A stretch of DNA of 64,000 nt from Trichobilharzia regenti (GCA_944472135.2 OX235262.1:53912440-53976439); one strand, 5' to 3'; positions 1 to 10,615 are shown, numbered from the stretch's first letter. Notes: generated by a model from the sequence alone, not told the origin. Made by a program: numbers and translations.

Positions 1-296
1 CTTGTTTGTTGCTCCCTAGTACCACTTAGTCTACTCATTATTAGATTATTGTATAGCCATGTTATAAACTTCTGTCATTAGTTTATTTATATTATATTCA
101 AGTCAGAGGTTACAGTCAATTAACGCGATCTAATATTAGCAGAATATGCACTGGAATGACGAAAGCTTTAACAGTTTTACTTCGTTAAATACATTTTAAA
201 GAGTTTGTATTCATGTGTTATTTCCTTGCTTCTATTACCTGTTTAGTTGATATTAGTCACTGACACAGCAGTTGTTCACTTATCTTGGTCGTTTAG
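1..296. other. Intron sequence, no gene seen
   Basis: AT-rich sequence upstream of the exon that starts at 297. No open frame, repeat or motif was recognised. It ends in a pyrimidine-leaning tract and an AG acceptor at 295-296, so it is best read as the end of an intron whose 5' exon lies outside the window. Confidence 0.4.
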
Positions 297-608
297 GTAT
301 TCGCTGAAGGAACTGCAAAAGAATGTCGTGAAATTGTACAGAAATTAAATAAACAAGGTGTTCAACGTCAGATGGAACTGCCTGGATTTGGAAAGCCAGA
401 TCTACTAAGATTCAATCCAAACAAATATTTACAACATTGTGAAACGACAGTCAAAGAGGACTTAGTATTCGAAGATAATGATTCTGCAAGTCAAGAAAAT
501 GAGAATATAGATACTGAGGAGATTTCATACAAACTAACTCCTTATTCAAACTCATCTGATTCTCGAGCTGAAAAATCTATAGGCACTGGAGAAAATTTCT
601 CACATCTG
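297..608 (+). CDS. Internal exon of an unidentified host gene (gene 1)
   Basis: The frame is open for exactly 104 codons between an acceptor (TTTAG at 292-296) and a donor (CTG|GTAAAT at 609), phase 0 at both ends. The peptide begins VFAEGTAKECREIVQKLNKQ and has an amphipathic helical first third with alternating charged and hydrophobic residues. A PGFGKPDLLRF segment follows, then an acidic, Ser/Asn-rich and probably disordered tail. It resembles no mobile-element protein. The next exon in phase is at 6143-6247, so the two may be consecutive across a 5.5-kb intron loaded with transposons. I do not recognise the family. Coding nature is inferred from the open frame, splice consensus and non-repetitive composition. 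Confidence 0.55.
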
Positions 609-819
609 GTAAATACCTATATGGGGATTTATAGCTACAACCTTTAACTGTTTAAACTTTTTGACTGTATCGTATATACATCGAACAGGTATAACTGAAT
701 TGCCTTGTAGAAAATGTTTCACGGTATTTCATGCAGTCATTTGAGAAACCAAGTGCGTCTATGGTTCAGTAATAGAATATTGGATTGTTTCCCCGTCGAT
801 GTACTCGTAGACCCATCTT

Positions 820-920
820 ACCAGGTAAAGCGGCTAGCAACCCCACTCTGTAAAAAAGTCAGACACTACTAACTCCTTAGAGCTCTATATATGCCACTTG
901 AAATGTGAAGGAATAAACTC
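820..920 (+). mobile_element. SINE type 1, 3' fragment
   Basis: Degenerate copy of the 3' half of the tRNA-headed SINE seen intact at 21040-21270. The shared pieces are the GGCTAGCAACCCC block, the run of A after CTGTAAA, and the closing CACTTGAAATGTGAAGG block. The tRNA-like head is not recognisable. It lies inside the intron of gene 1. Confidence 0.5.
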
Positions 921-1242
921 AGGAAGCTAAATTGTTCCGATACACCTGTTTACAGATCACTAGTCCGTAATGTTTCTTGTTATATAGCCGCTAACCACTT
1001 CTTTATTTCTTTGAATTCTTTTAGCTTTTCTGATTAAATATACATAGTCTAATTCTCTGTCATATCCCAGGTAGTGTTTATTGAAAAGCTGTTGGTTGTC
1101 ACCCGAATTACATGTTTATGCATTCATCAGGCTATTTGTACAGGATAATTGCCCCCTTTAGCCTTTCGGTTGTAGTCATTGACCAATATAAGTAAACCAC
1201 ATGTCACTCAGAGTTATTCCAAGTAATTGATTTAGTTACCAG

Positions 1243-1886
1243 TGTAAGCGCAATATCGCTTGAAATTAAGTCACGCGTAGATAAAGGCTATCCCGGTCCA
1301 GAACAAACAAGAAGCCGGTCACTGTTTCTACGGTACTATTAATAAACAAATCAATAATTATATATACAACAAACCTTAACGGTTTCAAGAGTACAAAGCA
1401 CAACGCTTAACAGAAAGCAAGGTACCGCTATCAGAGCGGAATAACGTTAAAGTCAAAATTGCGAACTAGCCGGAACCAGACACGACCGTTCAGGTAAGCA
1501 GTCAGTAGAAGAATGAACCCAAGTAAGGCATAGCATAAAACAGAGAGCGTTTAAGAGAGATAGACCGAGCATAAGCACAAAGATAGAATTTAATTGGCTA
1601 CTTAACCAGGTAGGAAAATACAGATGAAAATCAATAAATAAGATAAACTCGACAGAATAGTACAAAGTTAGACATGGGTCAGCAAAAATAACAGTTCACA
1701 AAATACTCTGATTGGGCCATGAGTTCAACCGTCTGACTAAACAGATCGAGGTAAAAACACATATACACAGTTCATTAAACAAGCAGGGATAGACACGTTA
1801 GGCATGGATAATTGGGTTGCAACAACGCTAGGCTGATCTGGGACAGGTTGACTTGATTCAAGGATGGGAATAGAATTGATCTTACA
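1243..1886 (-). repeat. BEL-1 3' LTR
   Basis: This 644-bp LTR starts TGTAAGCG and ends CTTACA on the + strand and matches 3581-4224 by eye over its full length. It contains a short open frame of 70 codons, present in both copies, which is not considered coding. Confidence 0.9.
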
Positions 1887-1902
1887 CCGGCCCCCAAAAT
1901 CC
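1887..1902 (-). promoter_or_regulatory. Polypurine tract of BEL-1
   Basis: On the minus strand the 3' LTR is immediately preceded by GATTTTGGGGGCCGG, a G-rich purine run in the position expected for the plus-strand primer of LTR elements. Confidence 0.5.
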
Positions 1903-2023
1903 GACTAGGATTTTATGAATCATGTTATACAGAATAACCCTCGTGCCCGGCTCTCTTACAAATGACTTCCCTCTAGTAGGCATATCTTACTTATATCGCG
2001 CTTCACCTCGCCGTTTCTCGTTC

Positions 2024-3058
2024 TTATTGTAACTGTTCTGACAAGTCCGTCCGCGGATTGCTCGCATCCCGCAATAACTCCTCGCGGCCAACGCCTAGCC
2101 AACCATCTTGCCACCACAGAAATCGTAATGCTCCTCGATCGTCTACTGGCACCTTCACTTGCATAAACATATCAGCTATGTCCGCGACTACACCAATAGG
2201 CTTTTCTCGAAAGCGCAACAGAGCACCAACAAGCTCGGCAATCGTATCAGGTTCTTGATATAGCTTATCGTTCAAAGAATAACCTCTAAAGGTTGCAGCA
2301 CAATCTATAAATCTTCTCAGTTTATCTGGCTTTTTCGTTTTCATAACGGGATGATGTGGAAGATACCACCTCGAACGATAGTTCGCTGCTAGCTGCTTTG
2401 GGGGTACCGGAAGGGCATAACCATTTTTTAACATCGTATTTATCCCCTCCACATATCGTGCTAAAAGGTTCTTGTCACACGATAACCTCTGTTTCAGATT
2501 GAGTAACGGCTTTATGGCGACTACATAATTATTGTCCGTTACCTTTGTCGGATCTTCCCATGGCAAGGGAATGATGTAATACACCTTTTCTACTATGGTG
2601 CTTTGAGTAACAAACTCGATTGCCTTACGATCTTCAATAGAAAATGAGTTTTTGTTTTCTTCAGTATCCTTAAGCTCAGCTTGATGTAGACTTCTGATGT
2701 CGTCTTTGATACTGTCTTTGCTGATTCGAGCGTAATTGACAGTGCCTCTTTTCGTATTTCCATGAGTTTTCCGTTCGTCGTCCTCGGCTAACTTCACATG
2801 CAGCTCGGCCATTTCGACATCATGTCTAGCCTTTAGCAACTTTTTCTCTAACTCTAACTCCTCTCGAAGCTGTTTCTCTTTTAGCTGCGCCCTTAGTAGC
2901 AACGACTTAGCACTAGTTACTCGCGGTAATGATAATTTCGAACTACTGACATGAGAGCCGGGGCACGAAAGATTATCAACATGATCATTTATACGAACGG
3001 GGACTTGCCGACTCTCCGACTGCTGCTCCGAAATTTGATTCCCTGATCTGGTTTGCAT
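2024..3058 (-). CDS. BEL-1 gag-RT fusion ORF (deletion product)
   Basis: Open frame of 344 aa. Residues 1-50 are basic and Gln/Ser-rich. About 51-105 form a charged coiled coil (LKEKQLREELELEKKLLKA) like the N-terminal part of BEL/Pao gag. From about 150 the protein is the start of a BEL/Pao reverse transcriptase: the RWYLPHHPV block, the RRFIDCAA segment, SLNDKLYQEPD, and VVADIADMFMQVKV, which carries the first catalytic Asp region. Homology stops after LRFLWWQDG, before the YxDD box, and a short unrelated tail of about 25 residues follows. Family members are normally 1,500 aa or more, so most of gag, the protease, the RT palm, RNase H and integrase are missing. The protein cannot be an active polymerase. 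Whether it is translated is unknown. Confidence 0.8.
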   Translation of the reverse strand: MQTRSGNQISEQQSESRQVPVRINDHVDNLSCPGSHVSSSKLSLPRVTSAKSLLLRAQLKEKQLREELELEKKLLKARHDVEMAELHVKLAEDDERKTHGNTKRGTVNYARISKDSIKDDIRSLHQAELKDTEENKNSFSIEDRKAIEFVTQSTIVEKVYYIIPLPWEDPTKVTDNNYVVAIKPLLNLKQRLSCDKNLLARYVEGINTMLKNGYALPVPPKQLAANYRSRWYLPHHPVMKTKKPDKLRRFIDCAATFRGYSLNDKLYQEPDTIAELVGALLRFREKPIGVVADIADMFMQVKVPVDDRGALRFLWWQDGWLGVGREELLRDASNPRTDLSEQLQ

Positions 3059-3129
3059 TGTTCCAAAGACAATGTATTGTCAATAACGTTTCGTGCTGCC
3101 AATTCACCACAGTTTCTTCTCGATGAACG

Positions 3130-3565
3130 CTCAGTACTGACCAGTTCAGTACGGGATTTTCCTATTAGACGTTGAGTACTGACCAATTCAGTACGGTCTC
3201 GATCCCTTTAGCGTTGAGTACTGACCAGTTCAGTACGGTCTTCCTCTTTCGTTAAGTACTGACCAGTTCAGTAGTCTCGATCCGTTTAGCGTTAAGTACT
3301 AACCAGTTCAGTACGGTCTCGATCCCTTTAGCGTTATGTACTACGTTAAGTACTGACCAGTTCAGTACGGGATTTTCTTCAATGACAATTCCTCTTTCGT
3401 TAAGTACTGCGTTAAGTACTGACCAGTTCAGTACGGGATTTTCTTCAATGCCAATTCCTCTTTCGTTAAGTACTGATCAGTTCAGTACGGTCTCCTCTGT
3501 AACGTTAAAAGTACTGACCAATTCAGTAAAGTCTCGATCCGTTTAGCGTCAAGTACTACGTTACG
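3130..3565. repeat. Minisatellite of short hairpins in the BEL-1 leader
   Basis: About nine copies of a core AGTACTGACCAGTTCAGTAC, separated by related spacers such as GGTCTCGATCC and TTCCTCTTTCGTT. Each core is an inverted repeat (GTACTGA and TCAGTAC around a 5-nt loop), with further GTACTACGTTAAGTAC pieces between them. The array occupies the whole stretch between the 5' LTR and the ORF start, where the primer-binding site and packaging region would normally be. Confidence 0.85.
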
Positions 3566-3580
3566 TACTCCGTTAAGTAC

Positions 3581-4224
3581 TGTAAGCGCAATATCGCTTG
3601 AAATTAAGTCACGCGTAGATAAAGGCTATCCCGGTCCAGAACAAACAAGAAGCCGGTCACTGTTTCTACGGTACTATTAATAAACAAATCAATAATTATA
3701 TATACAACAAACCTTAACGGTTTCAAGAGTACAAAGCACAACGCTTAACAGAAAGCAAGGTACCGCTATCAGAGCGGAATAACGTTAAAGTCAAAATTGC
3801 GAACTAGCCGGAACCAGACACGACCGTTCAGGTAAGCAGTCAGTAGAAGAATGAACCCAAGTAAGGCATAGCATAAAACAGAGAGCGTTTAAGAGAGATA
3901 GACCGAGCATAAGCACAAAGATAGAATTTAATTGGCTACTTAACCAGGTAGGAAAATACAGATGAAAATCAATAAATAAGATAAACTCGACAGAATAGTA
4001 CAAAGTTAGACATGGGTCAGCAAAAATAACAGTTCACAAAATACTCTGATTGGGCCATGAGTTCAACCGTCTGACTAAACAGATCGAGGTAAAAACACAT
4101 ATACACAGTTCATTAAACAAGCAGGGATAGACACGTTAGGCATGGATAATTGGGTTGCAACAACGCTAGGCTGATCTGGGACAGGTTGACTTGATTCAAG
4201 GATGGGAATAGAATTGATCTTACA
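3581..4224 (-). repeat. BEL-1 5' LTR
   Basis: Second 644-bp LTR, identical by eye to 1243-1886, followed on the + strand by the ACCAG target duplication at 4225-4229. Confidence 0.9.
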
Positions 4225-4320
4225 ACCAGTATCCTTGGTTAAACTGTGAAAGCCGTGAGACCAATCACTGGCATATTTCCTCTTTGATGTAAAAAGTCTA
4301 GGGTCGTTTTTGTATTTTTC

Positions 4321-4324
<4 letters not shown>

Positions 4325-4355
<31 letters not shown>
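4325..4355. repeat. (TA)n microsatellite
   Basis: An uninterrupted TA dinucleotide run of about 15 units, in the gene 1 intron. Confidence 0.95.
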
Positions 4356-4358
<3 letters not shown>

Positions 4359-4539
4359 GCTGAACGCAGATTGTTGAATGACTGCAGTAGTGTAAAGCAA
4401 TGAAACAACAATTTTTTTCATAAGTAAGGGTTTTAATTCTCTTTTTAGTGGGAATTTCGAAGCGGCTAACATCATTAAATTGTTACTGTATTTACTGCAT
4501 TTATATGAAGACTCGTCTTTATGCTGTTACTTGTCATTC

Positions 4540-4860
4540 TTGACGTAAAGGTCAGTAGTACTTAGGTGTCTGCGTTCTATCTTTCGTCGTATATATTACA
4601 ATATTATCAGTAATAATGTTGGGTGTAGCGTGTTTAGTAGGGAGGGAAGATCAGTAGATAAGGTTGCGAAGTGAAATCAATCGCTACGACTAAAGCATCA
4701 GTTACACAGGCCAAGTCATCAACTTACTAGATGAGCAATATTGAATGACATAGTGACAGACTTAAAAAGAGTTAAGAGTGGTCAGTTGAAACTAATAAAA
4801 TTATGATTCCTTTGAGTTCCGAGTGGTACATAGAGCTCCAGTAACATATCTCCTTTTCAT
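4540..4860 (+). pseudogene. Decayed RTE-b 3' fragment
   Basis: Shares scattered blocks with the RTE-b fragment at 5347-6060: CTTAGGTGTCTGCGTTCTATCT, and the GAGCAATATTGA segment in shuffled order. No open frame remains. The position suggests an old copy beside the better preserved ones. Confidence 0.35.
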
Positions 4861-4984
4861 TCTTTGCTCCGAAGTCCTTTTTATCTGGTTCCACTATTAC
4901 CCTTAAGGTTTCTTCTCTTCCTCACACGATCCCCATGTTGTTATCGGACGCACAATAGGTCGTTTCCTGTTCATTCAGCTTTCA

Positions 4985-5346
4985 TTCGAGGGCCTGGCGC
5001 GCGATGGCACTCAACAGTCTCCTCAGTATATATCTAGAACATCTCTACTTTCTTCTGTGTATTGGTTAGGTGATAGTCTCTTGGTTGATTCTTTGATTGT
5101 TGTTTATCCTTTCTTACTGACCATCTGATCTTCAGTATTCGGAGAATGTAGCTGTTGATCAGAGTCTGTAGGCTGTTGAAAATGCCTTTTATGACGTGTG
5201 TTTCAAGTCTCTCAGCCATATAAGAAACACGTTAGTGTTGAAGATCTGGATATTGTTTCTTATACTGAGGAGGGGAGTAAATTTCCTCATTGATTCTAGA
5301 GAAATGAAGGCCTGTCTTGTTTTTCCGATCTTGCTTTTGACTGCGT
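4985..5346 (-). pseudogene. RTE-a reverse transcriptase C-terminal fragment
   Basis: Minus-strand reading gives pieces of the RTE-clade C-terminal region: LETHVIKGIFNSLQTLINSY, ILRILKIRWSVRKDKQQ and, further upstream, KARQAF- and IQIFNTNV-like blocks. The same region is better preserved at 55535-57005. The fragment ends abruptly at 5346, where a second RTE fragment begins in the opposite orientation. Confidence 0.6.
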
Positions 5347-6060
5347 GTGTACTGCTCAGCAGTCCGCTTCGTCCTCCTTTATGGCTGTGAGACCTGGCCA
5401 TTGAATGTGGAAGACATGAAAACACTAGCTGTCTTTGATCTTAGGTGCCTGCGTTCTATCTCCCGTGTTAGGTGGTATAAGAGAGTGAGCAATATTGAGG
5501 TTAGGCGTCGAGTGCTAGGTAAAGAGGGGAAATCAATAAAAAAGACTGTAAGGTTACATCGACTGAGATGGTTAGGACATGTGCTACGCGTGCTTATCCT
5601 AGTTATCGCCTTTCTCGACGGGCAATGTTAGCTGACATAGGGTCAGGCTGGAAAAGAGCCAGTAGTGGTCAAACGAAAACAGCTTCATTAGTCAATGAAG
5701 TCCACAACAGTTAGTTTCAGCCAGCCAACCACGTAGAGAGGTTTAGACTTCCTGGTTGGGTTCATCGGGACGGTTAAAACCAATAGTTGGAGGCAATTGT
5801 TGATATGACTCAAAGTCGTTCTCAATGGCCAGCGCAGATGCATCCACTCCTTGTGAGTTATAATTTCCAATGAAACTATATTGTTCTTCGATATTACTAT
5901 TCTTTTTGCATCATATCTCTGTTTACTGTCTTTATTTTGCATTTCTTTTTACTTTCTTCTCTTGCTTTATGTGTTGAGTGAAGTGTGGCGACTCGAACTG
6001 CTTCATACCGGTGCAAAGTTCTATGTTGAAACCAGCCAGTCAGCCTTTTGGCTGCCTCTT
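5347..6060 (+). pseudogene. RTE-b reverse transcriptase C-terminus and 3' region
   Basis: Plus-strand frame 5347-5631 encodes SAVRFVLLYGCETWP followed by LRCLRSISRVRWY and RLHRLRWLGHVLR, the conserved tail of RTE-clade reverse transcriptases (ETW, RCLR, WLGH blocks). A stop then a shifted frame continues with the RLP-W-RD and QW-like blocks of the same tail up to about 5880. The region then matches the 3' region of other RTE-b copies at 13733-14220, 14822-15205 and 50936-51384. It ends 83 bp before the gene 1 terminal exon acceptor, so it is intronic. Confidence 0.7.
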
Positions 6061-6142
6061 GTATGTCGATGTATTTGATTTATTCATATAAGCGTATGAG
6101 AAGATCATTTAATTTACTATTCTCTCTCTGTTTTAAATTTAG

Positions 6143-6247
6143 AATTTCGATGATGCATATCTCAAAGCAGGCAATTCTTCAATGTCCAATAATTTATCTA
6201 CAATTCCATCGCAAAGTACCGGTTCAAAATGGGATGTTTATTTGTGA
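6143..6247 (+). CDS. Terminal exon of gene 1
   Basis: After the acceptor TTTAAATTTAG (ends 6142) the phase-0 frame reads NFDDAYLKAGNSSMSNNLST, continues for 14 more residues and ends SKWDVYL then TGA at 6245-6247. The peptide is polar and Ser/Asn-rich, like the end of the exon at 297-608, and the phases agree. An AATAAA signal lies 93 bp downstream. The protein therefore ends in a disordered tail with a hydrophobic C-terminal WDVYL. Function is unknown. Confidence 0.55.
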   Translation, partial: NFDDAYLKAGNSSMSNNLSTIPSQSTGSKWDVYL

Positions 6248-6339
6248 TAACAATGCTGTTAAATTCAAAAAGTGACACGGTGCATTTATTGTTTTTGTAA
6301 TTACTTCCATCCAAACTTATTTCGTTTGATTTATTCTTA

Positions 6340-6345
6340 ATAAAA
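6340..6345 (+). terminator. Polyadenylation signal of gene 1
   Basis: Canonical AATAAA 93 bp after the stop codon of the terminal exon, in AT-rich sequence consistent with a short schistosome 3' UTR. Confidence 0.5.
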
Positions 6346-6449
6346 TATTTAAACACCAATATAATATTCAAAAAATCATGAATACATTAAAATTTGTAAA
6401 TTAGTCTCAGTATTTTTATCTTGTACATTAGAATGAGTGTAGTAATAAT

Positions 6450-6626
6450 TTTTTTTGATTTACAGCTTGATTCCACACTGTATTTTTGGTACAAGTATGG
6501 AATTTTCAGCATGGATATCGGTAGCCCAAATTTTGCAGGCCGACCATAGATATCAGGTGTGCGCCGGCGTGGGCTCGAACCCCGGACCATGTACATGGTC
6601 GGCGAGAGTCCTAACCACTGTGCTCC
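6450..6626 (-). mobile_element. SINE type 2
   Basis: Minus-strand tRNA-headed repeat. The head holds an A-box-like CAGTGGTTAGGACTC and a B-box-like GGTTCGAGCCC. The body is the shared ACCTGATATCTATGGTCGG block, then GGCTACCGATATCC and an A-rich tail near 6450. The same family occurs at 20173-20295, 32028-32212 and 50668-50845. Confidence 0.75.
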
Positions 6627-7499
6627 TAAAAGCAACCGTTTCGATGGATAAAGCATTGAAATAATTAATACTTTTGGAAATCTCACTCAAAAACCACTCA
6701 CGTTTCTATTCAGTTCATAAATTCGTCGTATCTTTTTTTGTGTGAGGGCTAATACAACTACCTGACTCCCTAAACTATGATAGGTACAGTGGGATTCGAA
6801 ATATTTGGAAGTTGAGCGCCTAAACCATTTTGAAACTTCTCCACAGAAATGCATAATGAGCTTACAAAAATTTAGAATTTATCGACAGGATATCTATACA
6901 TTCAGATAATCATTCATAGGTAAACTTGTGAACCGTGACTTCCAAATTAAGCTGAGTTATTGAGTTCTGACAGCTGCTTTCCTTTCATTGGATCACATGT
7001 ATAGAGTCAGGTTAAGTATGGCATTGCTGCGTCTAACTGATATAGGGAAGGCCGAAAGATAATATAACCAAGATGCAGTTATCTAACAAATTGATTTTTC
7101 AGGTTAGTATAAAAGGTCATTGCAGTGTGAATTTTAAGAAAGTTGTTTGTTAGTTTGTTTTTAAAAAATACCCCAATAGAACAACCAATATTTTATATTT
7201 TCTTATGTGAATGCAAATGTCATTCAGGAACTTTCGTTGTACAGAGTAATATTTGTCGCTTGAGTGATAATGAACAAATACCTGACATTTGGTTGACCAA
7301 GTTAATTTCACCCGCGAAACTATTGATACACTACCTTTTAGTCTTGACTTTCACTTAAATTTAGTGAGTGATTATCAAAAAACTGGGAAGTCACCTACCC
7401 TATATCATATTACATTTACTAAAGTAAGATTGTTATTTAGAGCCATAATAATCACAATAAGTATCATCTATTGCTAATCAAAGCTACTGGAATAATCCT
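6627..7499. other. No gene recognised
   Basis: AT-rich sequence with only short open frames. Around 6738-6835 the minus strand has a tRNA-like head (TTTCGAATCCCAC) that may be another SINE remnant, but no body repeat supports it. Confidence 0.3.
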
Positions 7500-7870
7500 T
7501 CTACATGAAGATGCTGAAAAAATCCAGTCTACTGAACATCTTGTGCCTGTTATTCTCCCTTATCAAATGTAAGCCAACGCTACAAAAGTATTCTAAGACG
7601 ATTCTAAGTATAATTACAGGTAGTGGAATTATTAAGCGTGTTTATCACCAAACTTATTTAGGAAGTCGTATCAGCCATAATGGACTGATTGTTCATCGAG
7701 TCATCCATCAACTTTGTAGTATTCGGATTTCGACCAAAGGATATATGTGCTGCGCAACAGTAGTTTACCGCTGTGAAACCTGTCTGTCTAGTGGGGAAGA
7801 TATAAGGTAGCCTCATGTTTTCACAAACTTTTGCAAGCAGAATCCGAGTGGATAACGACTTTACTATGAT
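7500..7870 (+). pseudogene. Decayed RTE-b reverse transcriptase fragment
   Basis: The frame at 7505-7810 contains YLGSRISHNG, a conserved RTE block, and then VVYRCETCLSSGEDIR, which aligns with the LLYGCETWPLxxED block of RTE-b after several substitutions. The segment between the two blocks is shortened. Not functional. Confidence 0.5.
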
Positions 7871-8149
7871 TAATGTTTGGCTTCTACTTATACACGGTCT
7901 AAAGCTCTTCAGTAGTTATACATGCACACATGTTAGGTGCACTGAAGAAGTTATTATATGTATAGTTCGATAGTATACAGAATAATTCTGATTCCACAGA
8001 AAGTAAGCATTAAAGCAAAATTTAAGCTACAGTAAAGACGATAATGATAAGTTCAACTCTGTTATGTGAAATCGAAGAAGAAAGAAATGGTAACGAAAGC
8101 TATAATGCAAAGTTTGAATTAAATACATTATCATTTCATGCCTTGATAT

Positions 8150-8765
8150 AAGAATCAGAAAAGTAGGACAGGTCTTCATTAGTCTGAAATAATCCTGGGA
8201 ATCTACTGTGCTTGGTCTAAGGGACACAATCGAGATTTTCAACACTAGAGTCATACTAGTGATTATCTGATTCAGAGACTTGGCTCATGCATCACGAAAA
8301 TCATTTCCAACACACTGCTGCAGGCTTTCCAACTGCTCTGTTGTTTTAACACTGAAGATCAGATCACTGGTCGGAAAGCATGACCAACAAAGTACCATAG
8401 GGACGAACCAACCAAGAGCGTATCTCTCAATAAGTATGCCGAAGGTAGATAAGACACAGGCTGTGGAAATCGTTGAGTAACATGATAAGCCAAACTGTCG
8501 AGTAGAATTCGAATGGGTAGAGATGGGTTGGACGTCCAACGGTAACATGAAGAAGGTTGCGTTAGGTGGAGATGAAAGCTTATGTGTAATCGTTAAGCCA
8601 GCTAAAAAGAATTACAAACAACTGGGTGAAATGAAAATGTGCTACAGAGGCCGTATATTCCTCTCGATACCCTACAGAAACAATAGTAATAACACAACAT
8701 TTTATTGTAAACACAAATGCTTATTTCTGATGTTAAGATATAAGCAGAAGAAGATGGACGTGTAA
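8150..8765 (+). pseudogene. Decayed RTE-a C-terminus and 3' end
   Basis: Plus-strand blocks match the last part of RTE-a: a degraded ETW-like region near 8283, a KIRWSVRK-like region near 8350, then the 3' region (TGTGTAATCGTTAAGCCAGC) also present at 36346-36600. It ends near an AATAGTAATAA run like the trinucleotide tails of RTE elements. No intact frame. Confidence 0.45.
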
Positions 8766-10250
8766 AGACTCAGAAGATTCAAAGTTAAAGGAGTGTAACG
8801 AAATATATTTCAATTAAATCAGACGACCAACAAAAAGGTCAAGCACGCAGGCATCCCACAGATAAAATCTGCCCATATAATTAGGGAATCCTAATTCTGC
8901 GTTAATTAAAATGTAGGCGAACATAATTTGATAAATATTTCACGCGGATGCACTACAACACGTTTCAGTACACTAGTCTCTACGTCTAATTATATTAAAT
9001 TGTCTTTCTGTTTACTGACGATTACTATAGTCGTGTCAATCAATAAATAAATATAAGTCTATTTTTAGACGTTAACTGTTCGATCTAATATTATTGATTC
9101 ATGGTTTAAAATAATGCCTGAAGACAGCAGTCATTTGTGTATACGAAAATGTCCACAGTATTTGAGGTTGATTAAAAGTGTTTTTTCAACAAGTAATCAG
9201 GTTGAGGATAGAAAAGTGTTTGAAATAAGTCCCACAAAAACATGCTCTTATATTTGAGGGGAACTTTGTAGAAATTTGTGACTTGTATCAGTCGGGTAGT
9301 TGTGCTATTTGAGTATAATGTTTGGCTTACAAACGTAAGTGAATCCTGTCGGTTATGCCACACCTTTCTTCAAGTTGTCAATCATGACCTATGAACTTTG
9401 AAGACTGATATATCTCCTTTAATTATGTCGACAGCATGAAAGTAACATTCCATTACATTTGAATTCTATATACTAGGATGTCCGTTTCTTTCAATCCGTT
9501 AATCTAGCGGTAGGCAATAATTTTTCAGTGAAAACACGTCTCTAATTGAACAGAATTCTTGTTTTAAGTTTGTATTAGATGGTTACATTGCTTGATGAAG
9601 ATAAGCGGTTTATGTAGCCAATTAGTATAGGCATGCAGAAATCTTGTATCTACCATTGATTTCTGTTAAACGAGCTACGAGGGCTTACGGTAATGTAGTT
9701 GTGGAGAGTATTTTTAATGATAACCGTTCGGTTTGCTTTAGGCATTACTGTCTTTCACTACTCCCACCTTCTTATCTTATCTGACGTTTGTTGGGCTCTC
9801 TTTCCGTCTCACCTTGTTCAGTAGATGACTACTTGCTTTTGGTCTTAGATGTCATGTTTTTGTCCTGTTTTTCTTAATACTATTCTCTATGATATTTTTG
9901 CTAACCTTTATCTATACTTCTCGTTTTCTTTTTCATCTGACCGTTTCTTTACACTTTTTCTCCATGTTTTTCATTAGATTACTCATTTTCGATAGAAGAT
10001 GAAATTCATCAACCTTATTTCATGGAAACTTAAGTGATACTAATAGCAGTGGTCTTAATAGCCCCTGTATTTGAAACTGAGTTGCTCTCATACAATAAAG
10101 AACTTTTCAACATTTTAATACTACATTAAATTTACTCTTTAGACTAAACACTGAATAATTATTCAATGAATGAATTTATGTTAGTAAAAATAATAATCTA
10201 GAGAAGAAAATGTAACTAATTAATAGAATTAAACAACTGTTGATTTTAAT
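8766..10250. other. No gene recognised
   Basis: About 1.5 kb of AT-rich sequence. Open frames are short and overlap on both strands. No splice-bounded exon, terminal repeat or known element block was found by eye. Confidence 0.4.
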
Positions 10251-10254
10251 GATT

Positions 10255-10345
10255 ACAAAGTGTTTGAGTACACTTAGGTAGTTGGAGGCAATCGGCAGGA
10301 AGCCTAAGACCTCGATTTCCTGCTAGTTGGCACTCACCAGTCACC
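10255..10345 (-). mobile_element. SM-alpha-type repeat, hammerhead portion
   Basis: On the minus strand CTGGTGA (from 10340) is followed by stem II GTGC/GCAG around CAACTA, then GAAA, a GGTC cleavage triplet and the conserved TAGGCTTCCTGCCGATTGCC tail. This is a hammerhead core with one core substitution (A to G) and one weak stem II pair. It is inverted relative to the neighbouring copy at 10346. Confidence 0.6.
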
Positions 10346-10615
10346 AAAGAACTCATATCGCTTCTGAGATTGGAACCCGCATCACCCAGTGTAAATACGC
10401 TTTGCTGACAAAAGCACAAAAGGTAGGTCCAAGGCTTCCCGTCGATTGCCTCCAAACATTTAATATCATCAAATTAATGTGCACCGTGATGGTGAGCTAT
10501 CTTGAATGGCGGTCACATTTTGAACCTGACTGATAGAATTCAGTCTGCACCAACAAAGGTCTAGACATATCTCACTAGTTACTGGTGTCCAATCAAAGTA
10601 TGCAGTATGCATGCT
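10346..10615 (+). mobile_element. SM-alpha-type repeat
   Basis: Carries the decayed hammerhead (GCTTTG at 10399-10404, CTGACA, GCAC, AAAA, GGTC then CAAGGC at 10430-10435), the CTTCCCGTCGATTGCCTCCA tail, and then the SM-alpha end block (CAGTCTGCACCAA ... ACTAGTTACTGGTGTCCAA) shared with 19660-19785 and 61625-61745. Stem I (GCTTTG/CAAGGC) can still form. Confidence 0.6.

Larger units (their letters stand above)
1243..4224 (-). mobile_element. BEL-1: complete, internally deleted BEL/Pao LTR retrotransposon
   Basis: Two 644-bp direct repeats (1243-1886 and 3581-4224) that appear identical by eye bound a 1.7-kb interior. Each LTR starts TG and ends CA, and a perfect 5-bp target duplication ACCAG flanks the whole element (1238-1242 and 4225-4229). 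The coding strand is minus, so 3581-4224 is the 5' LTR. The interior holds one ORF with a gag-like start joined to a BEL/Pao reverse transcriptase fragment. Protease, RNase H and integrase are absent. Identical LTRs imply a recent insertion, so the element must have been mobilised by an autonomous relative. No primer-binding site starting TGG is seen next to the 5' LTR. It sits in an intron of gene 1, antisense to that gene. Confidence 0.9.

Noticed and set aside
1453..1665. 70-codon minus-strand frame, repeated identically at 3791-4003
   Set aside because: It lies inside both LTR copies of BEL-1 and is identical only because the LTRs are. No motif, so treated as noncoding.
3581..4224. Independent segmental duplication with 1243-1886
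   Set aside because: TG/CA ends, 5-bp target duplication and element coding sequence between the copies show that they are LTRs.
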